DNA of 64,000 nt from Rhizobiaceae bacterium (GCA_029212415.1 JARGOF010000003.1:186229-250228), one strand, 5' to 3'. Positions 8,911-18,926 are shown, counted from the first letter of the stretch. The notes: a model not told the origin generated them from the letters alone. Numbers and translations: made by a program.

Positions 8911-8933
8911 TATATGAACAGATTATTCGTATA
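8911..8933. promoter_or_regulatory. Candidate IclR operator in divergent promoter region
   Basis: TATATGAA-N7-TTCGTATA is an 8-bp inverted repeat with one mismatch, set between the divergent IclR gene and the transporter operon. A TTGACA element at 8895-8900 could be the -35 box of the plus-strand promoter, although no strong -10 follows at 17 bp. An IclR-type regulator overlapping the promoter is inferred. Confidence 0.45.
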
Positions 8934-8964
8934 CAAACCATTGGGAGATGGTTGAGGAGGAAAT

Positions 8965-9153
8965 ATGGATGTCCTGAATGGCATGGCCGATTTTTCTGCG
9001 GTCGCAGGCCACAGCACAACGCAGGCAAGCGTCTTTGCCCGTGCGCAAACATCTGTTCAGATCATTGCCGTGAATGATGATGCCTTCACCCTTTGGGCTG
9101 ACGCCAAGCCCCTTGTCTCTTCCTCTGGTGGGGTTGCGGGGGCAGACCAATGA
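8965..9153 (+). CDS. Small ORF (62 aa) translationally coupled to sugar ABC ATPase
   Basis: I do not recognise this protein. Support for translation: a strong GAGGAGGAA ribosome site 5-6 nt before the ATG, position as first gene after the divergent promoter, and an ATGA overlap of its stop with the start of the ABC ATPase (9150). The product has no transmembrane segment or signal peptide and is rich in Ala, Ser and Val. It could be a real small protein or a leader whose translation sets expression of the transporter. Confidence concerns translation, not function. Confidence 0.55.
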   Translation: MDVLNGMADFSAVAGHSTTQASVFARAQTSVQIIAVNDDAFTLWADAKPLVSSSGGVAGADQ

Positions 9154-10685
9154 GCCTTCTGGTGGATATGCAGGGAATCGAAAAGCGCTTTCCCGGCGTT
9201 CATGCCCTCAAAGGCGTTCAATTTGATCTGATTGCCGGCGAAGTGCACGCCCTGATGGGCGAAAACGGGGCGGGCAAGTCGACACTGATGAAAATCCTCT
9301 CAGGCGTCTATGAACGCGATGATGGCATTGTGCGCATCAACGGCAAGGATGCCCATTTTTCCGGGCCCAGAGAAGCGCAAGATGAGGGCGTTGGCATCAT
9401 TCATCAGGAATTGAGCCTGATGAATGACCTGACTGTGGCTCAAAACATTTTCATCGGCCGCGAACCGCACAATCGTTTCGGCATTCTGGACGAAGCTGCC
9501 TTGAACAGGAATGCCAGGGCAATCTTTGATGACATGAATGTCGTCATGGATGTAACGGCCGAAGTGGGTTCACTTACGATAGCTCTGCAGCAGATGGTGG
9601 AAATTGCCAAGGCATTGTCCTACCGCTCCAGAGTGCTGATCATGGATGAGCCGACTGCCGCTCTCAATGAAGCGGAAACCAACGAGCTCTTTACCATTAT
9701 CCACAAGATGAAATCCGAGGGGGTTGGTGTCATCTACATCAGCCACAAAATGGATGAGATCAAGCGCGTTTCCGATCGCATCACAGTGATGCGTGATGGT
9801 GAATATGTTGGTACTTTGAACAGCGATGAGACACCGATCAGCACGATCATCTCAATGATGGTTGGACGTGAGCTCAACCATGAGGAAATGGTGGCTCCGG
9901 ATTTGACGAAGGCGCCCATTGCCCTGGAAGTAAACAACCTGAACCGCGGTCGATTTGTCCGCGATGTCAGTTTTTCCGTGAAAAAGGGCGAAATTCTCGG
10001 ATTTGCCGGTTTGATGGGGGCCGGGCGCACAGAGGTTGCAAGGGTCATCTTTGGAGCCGATCAGCGCGAGAGCGGCGAGATCCGGGTCCACGGCAAGACC
10101 TGTGACATTCAAAGCCCCAGCGATGCTGTAAAGGCAGGGATCGGTTATCTGTCAGAAGACCGCAAGCATTTCGGCCTGGTGCTTGGAATGAATGTCAGAT
10201 CCAATATCGCCATGGCGAGCATGCAAAGGTTCACCGGTTTCGGCGGCCTGCTTGATGAAGCAGGGATGGCAGCGTCTGCCGATGAATATATCGGCCAACT
10301 GGGCATCAGAACGCCATCTGACAGGCAGGAAGTCCGGCTGTTGTCAGGCGGCAATCAGCAAAAGGTGGTTATCGCCAAATGGTTGCTGCGTGACTGTGAC
10401 GTTTTGATCTTTGATGAACCCACGAGGGGCGTCGACGTGGGCGCCAAAAGTGAAATTTATCGCATTCTCACCGAACTGGCCGAGGACGGAAAGGCGATTA
10501 TCGTGATTTCCTCCGAATTGCCGGAAGTGCTGCGTGTCAGCCATCGCATAGCCGTGATGTGCGAAGGCCGATTGACCGGATTTCTGCCCGCACACGCCTC
10601 CCAGGAGGACATCATGCTTCTGGCCACCAAGACCATGCACGCACCCATGAAATCAACATCACATGCCGATGGAACAATGCCATGA
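9150..10685 (+). CDS. CUT2-type sugar ABC transporter ATPase (RbsA-like, double NBD)
   Basis: A 511-aa ATPase with two nucleotide-binding domains. The first has Walker [10 protein letters not shown] (near residue 39) and Walker [12 protein letters not shown]. The second is degenerate at Walker A (GLMGAGRTE, as usual in RbsA), with signature [15 protein letters not shown] and Walker [14 protein letters not shown]. This asymmetry is characteristic of ribose/galactose-type importers. It works with the permease at 10682 and binding protein at 11815. Coupled by 4-bp overlaps to both the 62-aa ORF upstream and the permease downstream. Confidence 0.93.
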   Translation: MSLLVDMQGIEKRFPGVHALKGVQFDLIAGEVHALMGENGAGKSTLMKILSGVYERDDGIVRINGKDAHFSGPREAQDEGVGIIHQELSLMNDLTVAQNIFIGREPHNRFGILDEAALNRNARAIFDDMNVVMDVTAEVGSLTIALQQMVEIAKALSYRSRVLIMDEPTAALNEAETNELFTIIHKMKSEGVGVIYISHKMDEIKRVSDRITVMRDGEYVGTLNSDETPISTIISMMVGRELNHEEMVAPDLTKAPIALEVNNLNRGRFVRDVSFSVKKGEILGFAGLMGAGRTEVARVIFGADQRESGEIRVHGKTCDIQSPSDAVKAGIGYLSEDRKHFGLVLGMNVRSNIAMASMQRFTGFGGLLDEAGMAASADEYIGQLGIRTPSDRQEVRLLSGGNQQKVVIAKWLLRDCDVLIFDEPTRGVDVGAKSEIYRILTELAEDGKAIIVISSELPEVLRVSHRIAVMCEGRLTGFLPAHASQEDIMLLATKTMHAPMKSTSHADGTMP

Positions 10686-11689
10686 ACAATGCAGCAAGCC
10701 AAACAGGCCGGGGCGGTGTCGTCTCATTGAAAGAGCGACTAGCAGGCGCACAACATCGACTTTGGGCGTTCAGTGGTCTCATCATCTTGTTGGTGGGCTT
10801 CAGTATTGCTTCACCCAATTTCTTTCAAACAACCAATATCATCTCGATTCTGCAGGCGACATCCGTCAACGGGGTTTTGGCAATCGCTGCCACCCTGGTC
10901 ATCATTTCCGGTGGCATTGACCTGTCTGTCGGCACCTTGATGACATTTTGTGCGGTGATCGGGGGAGTGCTTCTGACCAACATGGGTTTGCCGATGTATA
11001 TCGGCATTCCCGGTGCCTTGCTTGCCGGTCTGGCAAGTGGTGCGGTCTCCGGTTTCTTCATCGCCAAACTGAATATTCCACCCTTCATAGCGACCCTCGG
11101 CATGATGCTGGTGTTCAAGGGTCTGTCTCTCGCCATCTGTGCCGGCCGTCCCATCTATTTCAACGATACGGAAGGTTTCTCGGAAATCTCGACGGGGTCG
11201 ATCATCGGAGAGCTTATTCCTGCTCTGCCCATCCCGAACGGCGTTCTCATTCTCTTTCTTGTCGCCATGGGCGCGGCGTTCATCCTGTCACGCACGGTGC
11301 TCGGCCGTTTCATCTTCGCTCTGGGCAGCAACGAAGAAGCCCTGCGGCTTTCCGGCATCAAGGTCGAACGATGGAAAATTGTCGTCTATTCGCTGGCCGG
11401 CGGCGTGTGTGCGATTGCCGGAATTCTGCTGGCATCACGCATCAACTCGGCACAGCCGGCGATTGGCCAGGGCTATGAGCTGGATGCCATTGCTGCCGTT
11501 GTCATCGGTGGCACGTCCCTGAGTGGCGGACGCGGCACCATGCTGGGCACAATGATTGGTGCGCTGATCATCAGTGTTGTTGCCAATGGACTTCGGATCC
11601 TGTCGGTTCCCCAGGAATGGCAGATCGTCGTCACCGGTTCGATCATCATTCTCGCCGTCTATGCCGACATGCTGCGACGCAAGAAATAG
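10682..11689 (+). CDS. CUT2-type sugar ABC transporter permease
   Basis: A 335-aa RbsC-like inner-membrane protein. I chose the ATG at 10682 because it overlaps the stop of the ATPase gene (ATGA) and gives the normal family N-terminus; the open frame further upstream lies inside the ATPase gene. Hydrophobic segments begin near residue 27 ([17 protein letters not shown]). Family landmarks [20 protein letters not shown] and [20 protein letters not shown] are present. It is the only permease in this operon, so a homodimer is expected. Confidence 0.93.
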   Translation: MNNAASQTGRGGVVSLKERLAGAQHRLWAFSGLIILLVGFSIASPNFFQTTNIISILQATSVNGVLAIAATLVIISGGIDLSVGTLMTFCAVIGGVLLTNMGLPMYIGIPGALLAGLASGAVSGFFIAKLNIPPFIATLGMMLVFKGLSLAICAGRPIYFNDTEGFSEISTGSIIGELIPALPIPNGVLILFLVAMGAAFILSRTVLGRFIFALGSNEEALRLSGIKVERWKIVVYSLAGGVCAIAGILLASRINSAQPAIGQGYELDAIAAVVIGGTSLSGGRGTMLGTMIGALIISVVANGLRILSVPQEWQIVVTGSIIILAVYADMLRRKK

Positions 11690-11814
11690 CAATCTTCGGG
11701 CGGCCCTGATGTCGCCTTGAACGTTCTGCCGGGCGATGCAGCCCAGCCAAAAAAAAGAGGACGGCAAGTCCACACAGATTGTTTTTGAACTTCAATTCCC
11801 AAAGGGAGGAAACC

Positions 11815-12759
11815 ATGTTTACCAGAAGAACGATCATTGGATTGCTGGCTGCCACGACCATGATGGGCAGTGCCAGCTTCGCAGTCGCGCAGGAAAAGCC
11901 TTATATCGCGCTTGTTTCAAAGGGCTTTCAGCACCAGTTCTGGCAGGCCGTGAAAATCGGTGCAGAACAGGCGGCAGAGGAATTCGATGTCACCGTGACG
12001 TTCGAAGGCCCCGATGGTGAAGGCGCTGTTGACCGGCAATTGGATATGATTTCAGCGGCAATGGCCAAGAAACCATCGGCCCTTGGTATCGCTGCCATTG
12101 ACAGCCAGGCAACCGTTCCGCTTTTGAAACGCGCCCAGAAGGATGGCATTCCCGTCATCGCGTTTGACTCAGGGGTCGCCAGTGACATTCCGGTCGCAAC
12201 AGCTTCCACCGACAATCTGGCCTCTGCCGCTCTGGCAGCGGACAAACTCGCAGAGTTGATCGGCGGCAGTGGAAAGGTTGCCATTGTCTCCTTTGACCAG
12301 ACCAGCCAGACCGGCATCGAGCGCCGTGACGGTTTTGTCGATCAGATGAAATCGGCCCATCCGGACGTTGAAATTGTATCCATCGAATATGGCGGCGGTG
12401 ACCATCTCAAGTCAGCTGAAATCACCAAAACCCTGCTGCAGGCCTATCCGGACCTCAAGGGTATTTTCGGAACAAATGAGGGGTCGGCAATCGGTGTTGC
12501 GATCGGCAAGAAGGAATCCGGCTCGGATGTTGTCGTGATCGGTTATGATTCCGGCAAGGCCCAGACCGATGCGATCAGGGATGGAACAATCGCCGGCGCG
12601 ATTACCCAAAATCCGGTCGGAATTGGTTATGAAACGGTCAAGGCTGGCGTTGCCGCTGCCAAAGGCCAGTCCGTGCCAAAGCACATTGATACCGGTTTCT
12701 ACTATTACGACAAATCCAATATCGATGACCCGAAGATCGCTGCGGTTCTTTACGATTAA
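11815..12759 (+). CDS. Periplasmic sugar-binding protein of CUT2 importer
   Basis: A 314-aa RbsB-type protein. The ATG at 11815 is preceded by GGGAGG at 6-nt spacing and begins a clear signal peptide (RR, then hydrophobic IIGLLAATTMMGSASFAVAQ, cut near residue 26). KGFQHQFWQAVKIGAEQAA, VIAFDSGVAS, GIFGTNEGSAIGVA and VIGYDSGKAQTDAIRDG correspond to the strand-loop elements lining the sugar site in ribose-binding proteins. Third component of the importer encoded from 9150; an enolase-family sugar-acid dehydratase gene follows, which suggests a sugar or sugar acid as ligand. Confidence 0.92.
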   Translation: MFTRRTIIGLLAATTMMGSASFAVAQEKPYIALVSKGFQHQFWQAVKIGAEQAAEEFDVTVTFEGPDGEGAVDRQLDMISAAMAKKPSALGIAAIDSQATVPLLKRAQKDGIPVIAFDSGVASDIPVATASTDNLASAALAADKLAELIGGSGKVAIVSFDQTSQTGIERRDGFVDQMKSAHPDVEIVSIEYGGGDHLKSAEITKTLLQAYPDLKGIFGTNEGSAIGVAIGKKESGSDVVVIGYDSGKAQTDAIRDGTIAGAITQNPVGIGYETVKAGVAAAKGQSVPKHIDTGFYYYDKSNIDDPKIAAVLYD

Positions 12760-12774
12760 AATCGCATGATCTCT

Positions 12775-12798
12775 GAACCCGGCAATCATGCCGGGTTC
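12775..12798 (+). terminator. Hairpin downstream of binding-protein gene
   Basis: A perfect 10-bp stem, GAACCCGGCA paired with TGCCGGGTTC around a 4-nt loop, starts 15 bp after the binding-protein stop codon. No T-run follows, so it may stabilise the upstream message or terminate only partly before the dehydratase gene. Confidence 0.6.
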
Positions 12799-13006
12799 GG
12801 AAAATGTGCTGAAAACCCAGGATGGCCTTTGCTGACGGAGCTTTTTGGTTGAGCAATTGTTCAGGGGGTGCGACAGGCTAACCGCCGGCGCGACGAACGC
12901 CGGGGCGGTGGCATGAAAATTTGCCCGTCTTTCTTCAAGACGGTGAGACCAAGTGGCTGCGGATTGGCAGTCATGGGACGCAAACCATTCGAATATCTGG
13001 AGATGA

Positions 13007-14287
13007 ATGATGACATCCATAGTGGGTCTGCGGACAGTTGACGTGCGCTTTCCGACCTCTTCCAATCTGGATGGTTCGGATGCAATGAATCCGGATCCCG
13101 ATTATTCGGCGGCCTATGTGATTCTGGAGACCGATGGCGGCCATGAGGGGCACGGTCTTACGTTCACGATCGGGCGCGGAAACGAGATTTGCATCGCTGC
13201 CATTGAAGCGCTGAAGCCGCTGGTTGTTGGCCTGGATATGGAGTGGGTCGCGGCAGACATGGGGCGTTTCTGGCGGCATATGACCTCGGACAGCCAATTG
13301 CGTTGGATCGGTCCCGACAAGGGTGCCATCCACCTTGCAACGGGCGCTGTTGTCAATGCGGTATGGGACCTGTGGGCCAAGATGGAGGGCAAGCCGCTTT
13401 GGCAATTGGTCGCTGACATGAGCCCGGAGGAACTGGTGAGATGCATTGACTTCCGCTATCTGACCGATTGCATGACGCCGGAATGGGCGCTGGAATTTCT
13501 GACTGAAAAACAGGCGGGGAAACCCGGACGTCTGGCCACACTGAAAGCCGAAGGGTATCCCTGTTACACAACCTCGGCAGGTTGGCTGGGCTATGACGAC
13601 GCAAAGCTGCGGCGGTTGTGCCGTCAGGCTGTCGACGCGGGATTCAAACATATCAAAATGAAGGTCGGTCGCGACCTGGAAGATGATATTCGCCGCCTGA
13701 CCATTGCGCGCGATGAATGCGGGCCCGATGTCAATTTGATGATTGATGCCAATCAGGTTTGGGAAGTTGATGAGGCAATCGACTGGGTCAGGAAGCTTTC
13801 CTTTGCAGATCCCTGGTTCATCGAGGAACCAACCAGTCCGGACGATATTGAAGGACATCGCAAGATTCGTTTGGCGGTGGAGCCGGTTCAGGTCGCTTCG
13901 GGCGAAATGTGCCAGAACAGGATCATCTTCAAGCAAATGATCATGCGAGGTGCGATTGATATCGTTCAGATAGACAGTTGTCGGCTTGGAGGCGTCAATG
14001 AAATTTTGGCGGTGATGCTGATGGCGGCCAAATATGACCTGAAAGTCTGCCCGCATGCGGGCGGCGTCGGCCTATGTGAATATGTTCAGCATCTGTCGAT
14101 GATCGATTATCTTTGCATTGCCGGAACGCGTGAGGGCAGGGTGATTGAATATGTCGATCATCTTCATGAGCATTTTATGGATCCCTGCACCATTCGCGAT
14201 GCAGCCTATATGCCACCCGAAAAGCCGGGTTTTTCCATTGAGATGAAACCGGCCTCACTTGCTGAATACCAATACGGGAAGCCTTGA
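13007..14287 (+). CDS. L-fuconate dehydratase-like enolase superfamily enzyme
   Basis: A 426-aa mandelate-racemase/enolase superfamily member whose length and opening resemble L-fuconate dehydratase. The acid/base lysines sit in HIKMKVG (K217, K219), metal ligands are D247 in MIDANQ, E near 273 in FIEEPTSP and E near 299 in ASGEMCQN, and the second base is the His in CPHAGGVG near 349. It should dehydrate a 6-deoxy- or related aldonate to the 2-keto-3-deoxy acid in the cytosol. It follows a CUT2 importer by 247 bp. Other aldonates, such as galactonate or rhamnonate, remain possible. Confidence 0.85.
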   Translation: MMTSIVGLRTVDVRFPTSSNLDGSDAMNPDPDYSAAYVILETDGGHEGHGLTFTIGRGNEICIAAIEALKPLVVGLDMEWVAADMGRFWRHMTSDSQLRWIGPDKGAIHLATGAVVNAVWDLWAKMEGKPLWQLVADMSPEELVRCIDFRYLTDCMTPEWALEFLTEKQAGKPGRLATLKAEGYPCYTTSAGWLGYDDAKLRRLCRQAVDAGFKHIKMKVGRDLEDDIRRLTIARDECGPDVNLMIDANQVWEVDEAIDWVRKLSFADPWFIEEPTSPDDIEGHRKIRLAVEPVQVASGEMCQNRIIFKQMIMRGAIDIVQIDSCRLGGVNEILAVMLMAAKYDLKVCPHAGGVGLCEYVQHLSMIDYLCIAGTREGRVIEYVDHLHEHFMDPCTIRDAAYMPPEKPGFSIEMKPASLAEYQYGKP

Positions 14288-14395
14288 AAACCCGAAGGAA
14301 ATGCAATTGGCGCGATCAAGGGGCCGCAGGGCGATGCCACCGTCCCAGGCTGGAGCACCACAAAGGCGCTCACAGTCACCGTCGCGGAATGCTGT

Positions 14396-15241
14396 TCAGC
14401 TTTTCTTCAACGCGCCAACCATGTTTTCATGGACGAAGGCCGATAATTCTTCCGCCACCAGACCTGTCTTTTCCACCTGCATGTAGTGGCCACAATCTTC
14501 CAGCGTCACCAATTTTGCGTGTTGGAATGATTCTGCCATTTCGCGGCTCGTTTCCAGCGGCACCATCCGGTCGCTTTGACCGGCGATGACCAGAACAGGC
14601 AAGGTGACCGTGTCCAGCCGGTCGGAAAGGTCAAACCGGCTGCAGGCCAGAAAATCGTTGTAAACCACCTGCTGACCGGCATCGACCATATGCTGCCGGG
14701 ATTCGCGTTTGAAAAATGCACTGGTGGTCTTTTTCCAGGAATATTTGACAATATTGTCGACCGTTGCCTCAAAGGCGTTTTGCAGACCTTCCAGTATCGC
14801 ATCGGAGACCGTGAGCCTGGCTGACCCGCCTAGAAGCGCGATCCCCGCGATGCGGTCATTGCCTTCGACCGCCAGCGTCAGCGCTATGGCCGCCCCCATC
14901 GAATGTCCGACGAGAATGACGTTTTCCAATGCGAGACTGTCAAGAAAACCCGCAACTGACGCAGCATAGACATCGACCGAACGACAGCCGCCACCGGCTG
15001 ATTTTCCGTGGCCCGGCAATTCCAGTGCATAGACCGGGAATTCTTCCAGCCGCCGACCTTCGGATCTGGCTGTCAAACCCATCAGGCGCGTCCTGTCCTT
15101 GTCGCCGTGCCAGGCCTCGGGCCAGTCGCGGGCGTTGCCTCCGGCACCGTGGATGAGAACCAGAACGGGAGATCGATTGCGGCTTTGGGTGCCATTGAAT
15201 TTATAGGACAATTCATTGCCCCCAACTGAAACACTTGGCAT
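14396..15241 (-). CDS. Alpha/beta hydrolase
   Basis: A 281-aa alpha/beta-hydrolase. The oxyanion segment LIHGAGGNARDW, nucleophile elbow VGHSMGAA (serine near residue 119), an acid in AGQSDRMVP and the catalytic histidine in DCGHYMQVE are all present, with a cap region between about 150 and 205. No signal peptide is seen. Such proteins include lactonases, esterases and C-C hydrolases; the sequence alone does not decide. It diverges from the beta-mannosidase gene and points toward the dehydratase gene, so an esterase or lactonase role in the same carbohydrate pathway is only a guess. Confidence 0.85.
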   Translation of the reverse strand: MPSVSVGGNELSYKFNGTQSRNRSPVLVLIHGAGGNARDWPEAWHGDKDRTRLMGLTARSEGRRLEEFPVYALELPGHGKSAGGGCRSVDVYAASVAGFLDSLALENVILVGHSMGAAIALTLAVEGNDRIAGIALLGGSARLTVSDAILEGLQNAFEATVDNIVKYSWKKTTSAFFKRESRQHMVDAGQQVVYNDFLACSRFDLSDRLDTVTLPVLVIAGQSDRMVPLETSREMAESFQHAKLVTLEDCGHYMQVEKTGLVAEELSAFVHENMVGALKKS

Positions 15242-15547
15242 GCATTGTCACCTTTGCGCAATCGAACGGCTGTTGAAATATACCCTGTATTTGCCTTAGC
15301 AGGTCGCCTGACTGATCTCAACGTCGGGCGCGGGAGGTGGGCTCCCATCGTGATCGGTTCCATTTGGTTCTCAAGCGTTGTGTGCTTTGCCTGAAAAGGT
15401 GTAAGCGTTTGCAATTTTGGGCGTATGTGTTTTTACTGAATAAAGATTCTCTACCCATTTTCTGATGTTCAGTGCTTGGCCCTGTGGCCAGCGTTCATGC
15501 GCCAGACAAAAGGGCCAGATTCGGGGCAGACAATTGGAGGATGCGGG
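15242..15547. other. Divergent intergenic region, no gene seen
   Basis: 306 bp between the start of the alpha/beta hydrolase and the chosen start of the beta-mannosidase. It should hold both promoters; I find no convincing -35/-10 pair or operator. Confidence 0.5.
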
Positions 15548-18031
15548 ATGCGGGTTGTTGCCGGGGATGCTGCGGATACGGTGAATCTGAATTGTGGGTG
15601 GACGATCCGCAATGAGGCCAGAGGTATAAGCCTGGTCACGGACTTTCCGAACGACATTCATTCCGCCTTGCTGCAGGCTGGGCACATTCCCGATCCCTAT
15701 TATCGCGACAATGAAACATCACTGGACTGGGTTCACGAGGCACAATGGGTTGCGGTCAAGACGTTTGATCTGCCTGCATTGGGCACCGGGCGGTGGACGT
15801 TGACGCTCACATCGATCGATTGTTTTACGCAGATTTCATTGAACGGCCAGGCGATTGCAAAAACGGAAAACCAGTTTCTTCGCTACGATGTGGATATCAC
15901 CGACGCTCTGCACGACGGTGAGAACAGGCTGGAAATTCGTTTCCTTTCAAACAGCGCCAAGGCGTTGGAAGCCCATGACGCCTTTCCGTTCGAATTGCCT
16001 TATCTGGCCCAGAACTGCAGGATTGCCTACAACAATTTCCTGCGCAAGGCGGAATGCCATGCGGGCTGGGACTGGAATATCGCCCTGATGCCGCTTGGCG
16101 TCTATGGAGACATTTTTTTGCGTCAGAGCCGGATTTGTCGGCTGGATGATGTGAAGATCGTGCAGCATCATGCAAACGGTTTCGTGCGTCTGGATGTGAC
16201 AATTTATGCGACGGGTTTTGACCTAGCGCAGACTGATGTGGCGCAGGCTGATGTGGCGCTCGAAATTGATGATCAGGCGGTTGGCAAGACCGTGCGTATC
16301 CTGCCAGGCGAAAATCAGATTGAATTGTCTGTGACGATTGACAATCCGCGTCTGTGGTGGCCGGCCGGGCAGGGCGGGCAGCCGCTTTACGATCTCGTTG
16401 TGCGCGTCGATCAGGAGAGTGTTCATCACCGCATCGGATTGCGCCATATCGCGCTCTTGACTGCACCCGATGCCATTGGCGCGCAGTTTGCCTTTTCGGT
16501 CAATGGTCGCACGATATTCATGAAAGGGGCCAATTGGGTTCCCGCCGACGCTTTGCCTGCACGTGCAACGCCGGCGGTGACGCGTGACCTGCTGCAATCG
16601 GCGCTGGACGCACATATGAACATGCTGCGTGTGTGGGGCGGTGGCCAGTATGAGGCCGACTGGTTCTATGACATGTGTTCCCAGATGGGCATCCTGATCT
16701 GGCAGGATTTCATGTTTGCCTGCAACCATTATCCCGGTTCCGACCGGAGCTGGCTCAATCTGGTGCGCAAAGAGGCGCGTCAACAGATACGCAGGCTGTC
16801 GCGGCAGGCCTGTATGGCGCTTTGGTGTGGTGACAATGAACTGGTTGGTGCCCTGTCATGGTTCCCGGAAACAAAAGCCAATCGTGATCGATATCTCGCC
16901 AATTACGACCGGTTGAACCACGCGCTTGAAGAGGCTGTCGCCGAAGAGGGGCCGGATATTGCCTTCTGGCCCTCATCTCCCTCTGTCGGAAGGCTCGATT
17001 TCGGCGATGGCTGGCATGATGATACATCGGGCGATATGCACTTCTGGGATGTCTGGCACGAGTCAAAGGATTTCGAACATTATCGCACCATGCGTCCAAG
17101 ATTCTGTTCGGAATTCGGTTTTCAGTCGTTTCCGTCCATGCCCGCGATTGAGCGTTTTACCGAGGAACGCGACCGCAACGTTTCCTCTCCGATCATGGAT
17201 GTTCATCAGCGAAACATCGGTGGAAACAGCCGGATTGTTGAGACCATCAGCCGATATTTCCGTTTTCCCGACGGTTTTGCAGACATGGTTTTCCTCAGCC
17301 AGATAGCGCAAGCCCTTGCAATGAAGACAGCCATCGAGTTCTGGCGGTCAAACAAACCGCGCACCATGGGAACGCTCTACTGGCAACTCAATGACACCTG
17401 GCCGGTCGCCAGTTGGTCAAGCCTTGAATATGGCGGTGGCTGGAAAGTGGTTCATTATCTGGCACGGCAGTTCTACCAGCCCGTTCTGGTCACCGCTCAG
17501 CCGGATGACGCAACCGGTGATATCGTGCTGTGGGGGATTTGTGACCTGCCGCAGGGCATATCCCTGACGATTGAGGCAACGCAGGTGTCGTTTGATGGCG
17601 CCATGGTGTCAGCGGGCACATTCAGCAGCGACATTCCGGCGGATCGCGCTGTGGAAATAGGACGCCTTTCAGCGGGTAGCCTTGGAGAGCAATCCTTTCT
17701 GCATCTTGACTGGCGTCAGATCTCGGGAACCTTGCAGGGAGAAAATGACTATTTTCCAAAGCGGTTCAAAGCCTATGATATTGCCGAGCCGGACATAGAA
17801 TTCACTGCGACCAGAGATGATGATGGTCATGAAATCCTGTCGCTGAGAAGCGACAGGCCGGCGCTTTTCGTCACCATCAACCATGGAGGTGCAGACATTC
17901 TGTCCGACAATTGTTTCACCTTGCTGCCGGGAAGGACCAAAAAGCTGCACGTCACGCGTCACCGCGAGATCGTCCATGGCGGGATCGAGACCTCATTGGC
18001 GAAACCGAGCATCACCTGGCTGAAAGGATAG
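15548..18031 (+). CDS. Glycoside hydrolase family 2 beta-mannosidase
   Basis: An 827-aa GH2 enzyme of the beta-mannosidase type. The ATG at 15548 is preceded by TTGGAGG at 7 nt, which favours it over the in-frame ATG 72 bp upstream. Domains in order: N-terminal sugar-binding jelly roll (about 1-165), immunoglobulin-like domain, and TIM barrel. The barrel contains KGANWVPAD, RVWGGGQYE, the acid/base glutamate in LWCGDNE and the nucleophile in CSEFGFQSFP, then YWQLNDTWP. No signal peptide is seen, so it is likely cytosolic, acting on imported short beta-mannosides. A 15-bp tandem duplication lies at 16226-16255. Confidence 0.9.
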   Translation: MRVVAGDAADTVNLNCGWTIRNEARGISLVTDFPNDIHSALLQAGHIPDPYYRDNETSLDWVHEAQWVAVKTFDLPALGTGRWTLTLTSIDCFTQISLNGQAIAKTENQFLRYDVDITDALHDGENRLEIRFLSNSAKALEAHDAFPFELPYLAQNCRIAYNNFLRKAECHAGWDWNIALMPLGVYGDIFLRQSRICRLDDVKIVQHHANGFVRLDVTIYATGFDLAQTDVAQADVALEIDDQAVGKTVRILPGENQIELSVTIDNPRLWWPAGQGGQPLYDLVVRVDQESVHHRIGLRHIALLTAPDAIGAQFAFSVNGRTIFMKGANWVPADALPARATPAVTRDLLQSALDAHMNMLRVWGGGQYEADWFYDMCSQMGILIWQDFMFACNHYPGSDRSWLNLVRKEARQQIRRLSRQACMALWCGDNELVGALSWFPETKANRDRYLANYDRLNHALEEAVAEEGPDIAFWPSSPSVGRLDFGDGWHDDTSGDMHFWDVWHESKDFEHYRTMRPRFCSEFGFQSFPSMPAIERFTEERDRNVSSPIMDVHQRNIGGNSRIVETISRYFRFPDGFADMVFLSQIAQALAMKTAIEFWRSNKPRTMGTLYWQLNDTWPVASWSSLEYGGGWKVVHYLARQFYQPVLVTAQPDDATGDIVLWGICDLPQGISLTIEATQVSFDGAMVSAGTFSSDIPADRAVEIGRLSAGSLGEQSFLHLDWRQISGTLQGENDYFPKRFKAYDIAEPDIEFTATRDDDGHEILSLRSDRPALFVTINHGGADILSDNCFTLLPGRTKKLHVTRHREIVHGGIETSLAKPSITWLKG
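16226..16255. repeat. 15-bp tandem duplication inside beta-mannosidase
   Basis: Two adjacent 15-bp units, GCGCAGACTGATGTG and GCGCAGGCTGATGTG, differ at one base and keep the frame. They encode repeated AQTDV/AQADV in the immunoglobulin-like region, a loop-lengthening duplication. Confidence 0.8.
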
Positions 18032-18056
18032 CGTTTAAGCGAAATACACCGATCCG

Positions 18057-18926
18057 TCATATCCTGGATAGTTTGCGTCCCAACCTGACGAGACTTCGGT
18101 GGAACCAGTTTTTCTTTCGGTAGGCGGCGGCGTCGGCGCGACCTCGCGCCCGATAGTCGGCAGTCCAAGGCGTGTCGATGCTGGCGTTGCAATAGGCTGC
18201 TCCCCAGGCGTGGGAATCAGGCTCGATCCAGGGTTTGCACGAACCGGCGAAATGCAAGATGGTGGGAATGACGATTTTCTCACCTGTCTTGGGTCGGCTT
18301 TCGATGTAGTTGTATCGTCTGCTCATCGAAAGTGTCTTGCCCTTCAGTGCAATGTTCAAAGCGCTCTGGTCCCACCATTGCAGCTTTTCAGGATATCTAT
18401 TCAGGATTTCCATAAGTCTGGCTTCGACATTTTCAGATCGCCATTTTTTCAGGTCGATGAGCATGACGCCGGCATTGAAATAGTCCTGCGGATTCACGCC
18501 GAACTCGGCCAGATATGTCTGCTCTTCACGAACGACAGCGACAATATTTCCTCCAAGGTCGATGTTGAAAATCGGGTCAATCGAGCCCAGAACGAGCGTG
18601 TCAATATCCAGATACAAGACCTTTGTGATCGTCTCATCAAGCAAGCTGCCGATCATGCAGCGAAACAGCGAAACATGAGAAACGTGGCCGGAATTCATTC
18701 GACCGAAAGCACGAACCAGTGGTTCGGCGTCAACATTGACCATGTTTATCGGTAATTTGAGATTTGCTGCGTGGTCGAGCAGCGTCTGGCGGTTGTGGGC
18801 AGATAAGTCGCTTTGCAAAACGTGTATTTTGAATGCTGAGTGCGGGTTTTGAACGCGCAGTGAATTAAGCAAAACGCCCAGAGGGGCAACGACATTGTTG
18901 TCAATCGCAACGACTATTTCGAACAT
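18057..18926 (-). CDS. Glycosyltransferase family 8
   Basis: A 289-aa nucleotide-sugar-dependent transferase. It starts with EIVVAIDNNVVAPLGVLLNSL, the first strand of the GT8 fold; the DxD metal/UDP-sugar motif is in VLYLDIDTLVLG (near residue 103), with YFNAGVMLIDLKKW, WWDQSALN and the late ILHFAGSCKPW as further family landmarks. No transmembrane segment is seen. GT8 enzymes of this size in Gram-negatives add galactose or glucose to lipopolysaccharide core or exopolysaccharide. It converges on the beta-mannosidase gene with 25 bp between; no other polysaccharide gene is adjacent, so the acceptor is unknown. Confidence 0.88.
   Translation of the reverse strand: MFEIVVAIDNNVVAPLGVLLNSLRVQNPHSAFKIHVLQSDLSAHNRQTLLDHAANLKLPINMVNVDAEPLVRAFGRMNSGHVSHVSLFRCMIGSLLDETITKVLYLDIDTLVLGSIDPIFNIDLGGNIVAVVREEQTYLAEFGVNPQDYFNAGVMLIDLKKWRSENVEARLMEILNRYPEKLQWWDQSALNIALKGKTLSMSRRYNYIESRPKTGEKIVIPTILHFAGSCKPWIEPDSHAWGAAYCNASIDTPWTADYRARGRADAAAYRKKNWFHRSLVRLGRKLSRI

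Noticed and set aside
12971-14056. 361-codon antisense ORF opposite the fuconate-dehydratase-like gene
   Set aside because: The plus strand encodes a complete enolase-superfamily enzyme with all catalytic residues; the antisense frame is a composition shadow.
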